From positions 1-6,282 of the forward strand of contig CAMGRA010000053.1 in NCBI GenBank assembly GCA_946061345.1: 6,282 bases of DNA, given 5' to 3'. Position numbers and translations under genes: made by a program. This DNA comes from an uncultured Clostridia bacterium (GTDB lineage: Bacteria > Bacillota > Clostridia > Oscillospirales > Oscillospiraceae). Of this stretch, positions 3,842-6,282 are shown piece by piece (the stretch's first letter is position 1; each line of letters starts with the position of its first letter). The notes under the pieces are model-generated. The model was given only the letters and a program-made list of their open reading frames with translations, was not told the origin of the DNA and searched no databases.

Positions 3842-5886
3842 TACAGGTTTTGATCTCTTCAAGCGTTCTGATCCTCGTACTGGCCGCCCTGCGGAAGCTC
3901 CTGCGCGGCAAGATCAGTCTGTGGCTGCAATACGGGCTGTGGCTGCTGGTCGCGGTGCGGCTGCTTGTGCCGGTGCAGTTTGGCGCGGCGTCCTTCAGTC
4001 TGAGCAACATCACTGAGCGCCCTGAGCAGGCGGTGCAGACCCTGATGCAGCAGCCGGTCGGAAATGCGCAGACGCAGCAGGAAACGCCCGCAGAGCAGCC
4101 GGCGCAAGTACAGAAGCAGGACACGCCTGCTCCATCACAAAATGTACCGGCACAAAATTCGCAGGATCGTACACAGGTGCCGGGTGCTGCTGCGCCGCAG
4201 ACGGAGCAGGCCGCTGTCCAGGAAACGGAAAACGCCGCAGCCGGCGGTGTGACGGTCGGGCAGGTGCTGCAAATCGTCTGGCTGACCGGCATGGGTGTGA
4301 CCGCGCTTTGGTTCGTCGCGGTGAACGCGTCCTTTCACAGGAAGGCGCTTCGCGGCGCAAAGAAGGCCGTAGTAGAGGGCTGCCCGCTGCCCGTGTATGT
4401 GTCGGAGCACATTCCGTCTCCGTGTCTGCTCGGTCTCTTTCGACCGCGGATCCTGCTGACGCCGGAGGCGGCGCAGGATGCGCAGACGATGCGTCATGTG
4501 ATCACGCATGAGTTGACCCATTACCGCCACGCGGATCACATCTGGGCGCTGGTGCGGGCCGTCTGCCTCTGCATCTACTGGTTTGATCCGCTGGTCTGGT
4601 TGGCGGCAAATCTCTCCCTGCGCGATTGTGAGCTTTCCTGCGACGAGGGCGCCATCAAACGTCTCGGTGAGGAGGAACGCCTGCGCTACTGCAAAACCCT
4701 CCTCGACATGATCGCTCATGCGGGCAAATCAAGAAATCTGCTGCAAGCCGCCACTACCATGGCAAGCTCGAAAAAACAGGTGAAAGAAAGGATGGGTATG
4801 ATCGTGAAAAAGCCGAAAAAGCTGCTGCGCGCAGTCATCTGCCTGCTGCTGGTGCTCATCGTCACCGTCGGCTGCACCTTCACAGGCGGAAAAACGAAAG
4901 CGTCCGACAAAACCGAGGAAACCACACCGACCCAGCCCACGGAAGCCGAAGAAACCACACCGACACAAGCCCCGGAAGTGACCGAACTCACCGCTCCCAC
5001 AGAGACCTCGTCCTTTACCCAGCCTTCGGAGCTGGTCATGCCGGAGGACGTGCCGCGCTCTCCCGACGGAAGACCTTATTATACGTACCGATCTTTTTCC
5101 AAAAACAATCTTTATGACCCGGAGGAACCGTATTTCTTCGGCTATGTGACCATCACAAACCTGCAAAGCGGCGAGGTAACGCGGACAGGCAAAGGCACGC
5201 TGTTTACACCGGGCATTTTTGAGACGGATATGCTCGACTGGGCCAACGCAGTAACGGAGCCGGGTGATCTCTTTGCCGATTCCAAGCTCTGCCTGCGGCT
5301 GGCGACCCGTGACGGAAGCTGGTATCTGGAATTCCACGACGGCAAGAATGCCCATTACGTTTATACCTCCGCCGAGGATCTCTATGTCCCCCTTGTCAAC
5401 GGCGACGTGGATTATCTGGACGGCCCGAGATGGGCGCTGTCCGTACCGGAGAACCACACCTCGGAGGATATTGCGCAGGCCATTACCGAAGAAATGTACC
5501 AGGCCTATGACAGTTGGATCCGGTTTGGCGACGTTGAGCCAATCAAGGCAGCAAGCCCTGAGGAAGCCGTCCGGCTCTGGAGCGAGCAGCTTCCGGCGCA
5601 GTGGGATTCGCTGAAGGACAGAAGTCTCTCCGGCAGACACGAATTTACGAATTCGCAGGTCTCTGACGTTCAGATAGACGAACGCTATACCACGGACGAT
5701 GGTGTCGGCTTCACCTATACGCTGCATACGACACCGCTGAACGAGGCATCAAGACATCTCTTTGCAGGTTGGGAAAAGATGCAGGAGGACGGCAGTCTTA
5801 TCGTAGTATTGACCGAAGAGCTTATTCTGACCTCCGAGGGCTGGATGCCCCGGACGGCGGTAGATGAGTGGAGAGCATTCCAATAA
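3838..5886 (+). CDS. BlaR1-like M56 membrane metallopeptidase with a novel C-terminal sensor-like domain
   Basis: The 682-residue protein pairs with the BlaI-type repressor upstream; GGAGGAGG 7 nt before the ATG lies within the blaI 3' end. Membrane segments are predicted at about 2-19, 28-46, 140-163 and 331-346. The zinc site is HELTH (224-228) with E265 as third ligand in CELSCDE, and a hydrophobic stretch (236-257) lies between, as in M56. By BlaR1 topology the protease faces the cytoplasm (KKPKKLLR before the last segment) and the C-terminus is outside. The loop between segments 2 and 3 is large (about 50-138) and rich in Gln, Pro and Ala. After the last segment come a Thr/Pro/Glu linker (about 355-400) with EETTPTQ twice, then about 280 residues I do not recognise. 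This part lacks a convincing penicillin-binding SxxK/SxN/KTG set, so it probably senses something else. VTVGCTF (342-348) resembles a lipobox but lies in a membrane helix usual for this family. Confidence 0.92.
   Translation: MIQVLISSSVLILVLAALRKLLRGKISLWLQYGLWLLVAVRLLVPVQFGAASFSLSNITERPEQAVQTLMQQPVGNAQTQQETPAEQPAQVQKQDTPAPSQNVPAQNSQDRTQVPGAAAPQTEQAAVQETENAAAGGVTVGQVLQIVWLTGMGVTALWFVAVNASFHRKALRGAKKAVVEGCPLPVYVSEHIPSPCLLGLFRPRILLTPEAAQDAQTMRHVITHELTHYRHADHIWALVRAVCLCIYWFDPLVWLAANLSLRDCELSCDEGAIKRLGEEERLRYCKTLLDMIAHAGKSRNLLQAATTMASSKKQVKERMGMIVKKPKKLLRAVICLLLVLIVTVGCTFTGGKTKASDKTEETTPTQPTEAEETTPTQAPEVTELTAPTETSSFTQPSELVMPEDVPRSPDGRPYYTYRSFSKNNLYDPEEPYFFGYVTITNLQSGEVTRTGKGTLFTPGIFETDMLDWANAVTEPGDLFADSKLCLRLATRDGSWYLEFHDGKNAHYVYTSAEDLYVPLVNGDVDYLDGPRWALSVPENHTSEDIAQAITEEMYQAYDSWIRFGDVEPIKAASPEEAVRLWSEQLPAQWDSLKDRSLSGRHEFTNSQVSDVQIDERYTTDDGVGFTYTLHTTPLNEASRHLFAGWEKMQEDGSLIVVLTEELILTSEGWMPRTAVDEWRAFQ
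4915..4971 (+). repeat. In-frame 33-nt tandem repeat in the linker of the M56 peptidase
   Basis: GAGGAAACCACACCGACCCA (from 4915) recurs as GAAGAAACCACACCGACACA (from 4948), with 17 of 20 bases the same and a spacing of 33 nt. It encodes EETTPTQ twice in an 11-residue period, lengthening the Thr/Pro linker between the last membrane segment and the outer domain. Confidence 0.7.
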
Positions 5887-5897
5887 ACAGATAGCGC

Positions 5898-5930
5898 AAG
5901 GGGCTGCCGAAAAAGCAGCCCCCTTTTCTT
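5898..5930 (+). terminator. Terminator of the BlaI/M56 operon
   Basis: GGGGCTGC (5900-5907) pairs with GCAGCCCC (5915-5922) around CGAAAAA, followed by CTTTTCTT. It lies 11 nt after the TAA of the peptidase gene. The stem is of the same GGGGCTG type as the terminator of the hydantoinase gene. Confidence 0.88.
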
Positions 5931-5959
5931 AATCATGAATCTTCTGAAGCACAAGTGCG

Positions 5960-5983
5960 TAGGGGCGGATATTATCCGCCCGC
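5960..5983 (+). repeat. REP-like palindrome, copy 1
   Basis: GTAGG is followed by a 19-nt palindrome (5963-5981) with 9-bp arms GGGCGGATA and TATCCGCCC around one T. It shares its layout and outer bases with the two units at 6181-6251 but differs at a paired position (A-T here, C-G there), so pairing is kept. It belongs to a dispersed family of small palindromes, not to the neighbouring gene. Confidence 0.75.
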
Positions 5984-5985
5984 GT

Positions 5986-6029
5986 ACAGTGAACAGTGAA
6001 TGGTGAAAAGTGAATAGTGAACAGGTAAT
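5986..6029 (+). repeat. GTGAA heptamer tract, first arm
   Basis: Five heptamers of the form NRGTGAA follow each other (CAGTGAA, CAGTGAA, TGGTGAA, AAGTGAA, TAGTGAA) and end in CAGGTAATG. An inverted tract at 6081-6122 has the complementary TTCAC pattern and starts from the same GGTAATG, so the two can pair over about 40 bases around a 50-nt loop. Such short heptamer repeats are common in intergenic DNA of some Clostridia. Confidence 0.75.
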
Positions 6030-6080
6030 GTGTGCGCTCTGCGTACATTTTTTCATTCGTTTGCGAAGCAGACACCTCCG

Positions 6081-6122
6081 TTATTCACTGTTCACCGTTC
6101 ACTTTTCACTGTTCACCATTAC
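6081..6122 (-). repeat. GTGAA heptamer tract, inverted second arm
   Basis: On the minus strand this reads GGTAATGGTGAACAGTGAA, AAGTGAA, CGGTGAA, CAGTGAA, TAA: the same units as 5986-6029 in opposite orientation. The order of unit variants differs, so the arms are related but not exact copies. The unit between the two tracts (6030-6080) shows no coding signal. Confidence 0.75.
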
Positions 6123-6130
6123 CAAAAAAC

Positions 6131-6158
6131 GGCATGGCAGAGTCGCCATGCCCTACGG
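6131..6158 (-). repeat. GTAGGGCATGGC palindromic element
   Basis: GGCATGGC (6131-6138) and GCCATGCC (6145-6152) form a perfect 8-bp hairpin around AGAGTC. Read on the minus strand it starts with CGTAGGGCATGGC, and the window ends in CGTAGGGCA (6274-6282), which looks like the start of another copy. It shares the GTAGGG end with the REP-like palindromes beside it. Confidence 0.65.
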
Positions 6159-6180
6159 TCTATCAAATGAACATTCCATC

Positions 6181-6251
6181 GTAGGGGCGGCTATCAGCCG
6201 CCCGAATATTACGAGGCTGCTTTCCAACGGGCGGCTGATAGCCGCCCCTAC
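6181..6251. repeat. Inverted pair of REP-like palindromes, copies 2 and 3
   Basis: Positions 6181-6204 and 6228-6251 are exact 24-bp inverted copies separated by 23 nt. Each arm is itself a hairpin: GGGCGGCT, ATC, AGCCGCCC, preceded by GTAG. Together with copy 1 at 5960-5983 this is the head-to-tail/inverted layout of bacterial interspersed mosaic elements. The cluster continues past the right edge. Confidence 0.85.
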
Positions 6252-6273
6252 AGATGCAGATGCTTTTTGGTGT

Positions 6274-6282
6274 CGTAGGGCA
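6274..6282 (+). repeat. Start of a further GTAGGGCA element cut by the window edge
   Basis: CGTAGGGCA matches the first nine bases of the element at 6131-6158 read on the minus strand. Only the edge is visible, so the call rests on this match and the cluster context. Confidence 0.4.

Noticed and set aside
5086..5103. S419-F-S-K422 as a penicillin-binding SxxK in the peptidase outer domain
   Set aside because: It stands only about 20 residues into the domain, and no SxN or KTG partner motif with suitable spacing is seen; a chance match is more likely.
4729..5727. Minus-strand open frame of 332 codons
   Set aside because: Shadow of the M56 peptidase C-terminal region; it has no SD and unlikely composition (runs of Gly, Arg and Cys).
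5986..6251. CRISPR array
   Set aside because: Repeat units are only seven bases without unique spacers, and the palindromes are unevenly spaced and inverted. They fit heptamer and REP-like repeats.

Overview
The window reads as chromosomal DNA of a gut-type member of the Clostridia, probably near the Oscillospiraceae/Ruminococcaceae. This rests on the mix of moderately GC-rich genes, SD sequences of the GGAGG type, a BlaI/M56-peptidase gene pair with the 'GCTFTG' end of the last membrane segment common in that group, and a tail of intergenic GTGAA-heptamer and GTAGGG-type palindromic repeats. The placement is inference from style; no marker gene is present.

Layout. 1-86 holds what is probably the last 27 codons of a gene entering from the left, followed by a small hairpin (96-115). 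124-335 holds a diverged 59-nt-period repeat and a relic of the 5' half of a tRNA-Leu. An intact tRNA-Leu(UAG) lies at 390-474 with a strong terminator. 530-900 is AT-rich and has no intact gene. It contains a second long hairpin and, on the minus strand, the wreck of a small protein with a C-x2-C...IRYVH...HPDYH signature. A perfect 19-bp palindrome (903-943) overlaps the stop codon of the next gene.

On the minus strand are a membrane-anchored XRE-type regulator (930-1493) with a recognisable promoter, and upstream of it a dihydropyrimidinase/hydantoinase-family amidohydrolase (1786-3159) with all six metal-site residues and its own terminator. The hydantoinase promoter (extended -10) lies inside a perfect 13+13 bp palindrome, a likely operator.

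Divergently, on the plus strand, a two-gene operon (3467-5886) encodes a BlaI/MecI-type repressor and an M56 (BlaR1-like) membrane metallopeptidase that overlap by 4 nt. The promoter is near consensus and carries two nearly identical GGTT...AAACC sites, presumably operators for autorepression. The peptidase has the membrane and protease part of BlaR1, but the penicillin-binding sensor is replaced by a Thr/Pro-rich linker and an unrecognised domain of about 280 residues outside the membrane. No beta-lactamase gene is present. The pair therefore looks like a signal-induced proteolysis switch for an unknown ligand, and is the best candidate here for a little-described system.

5887-6282 has no gene: a terminator, then a cluster of REP-like palindromes and two inverted tracts of GTGAA heptamers, continuing past the right edge.
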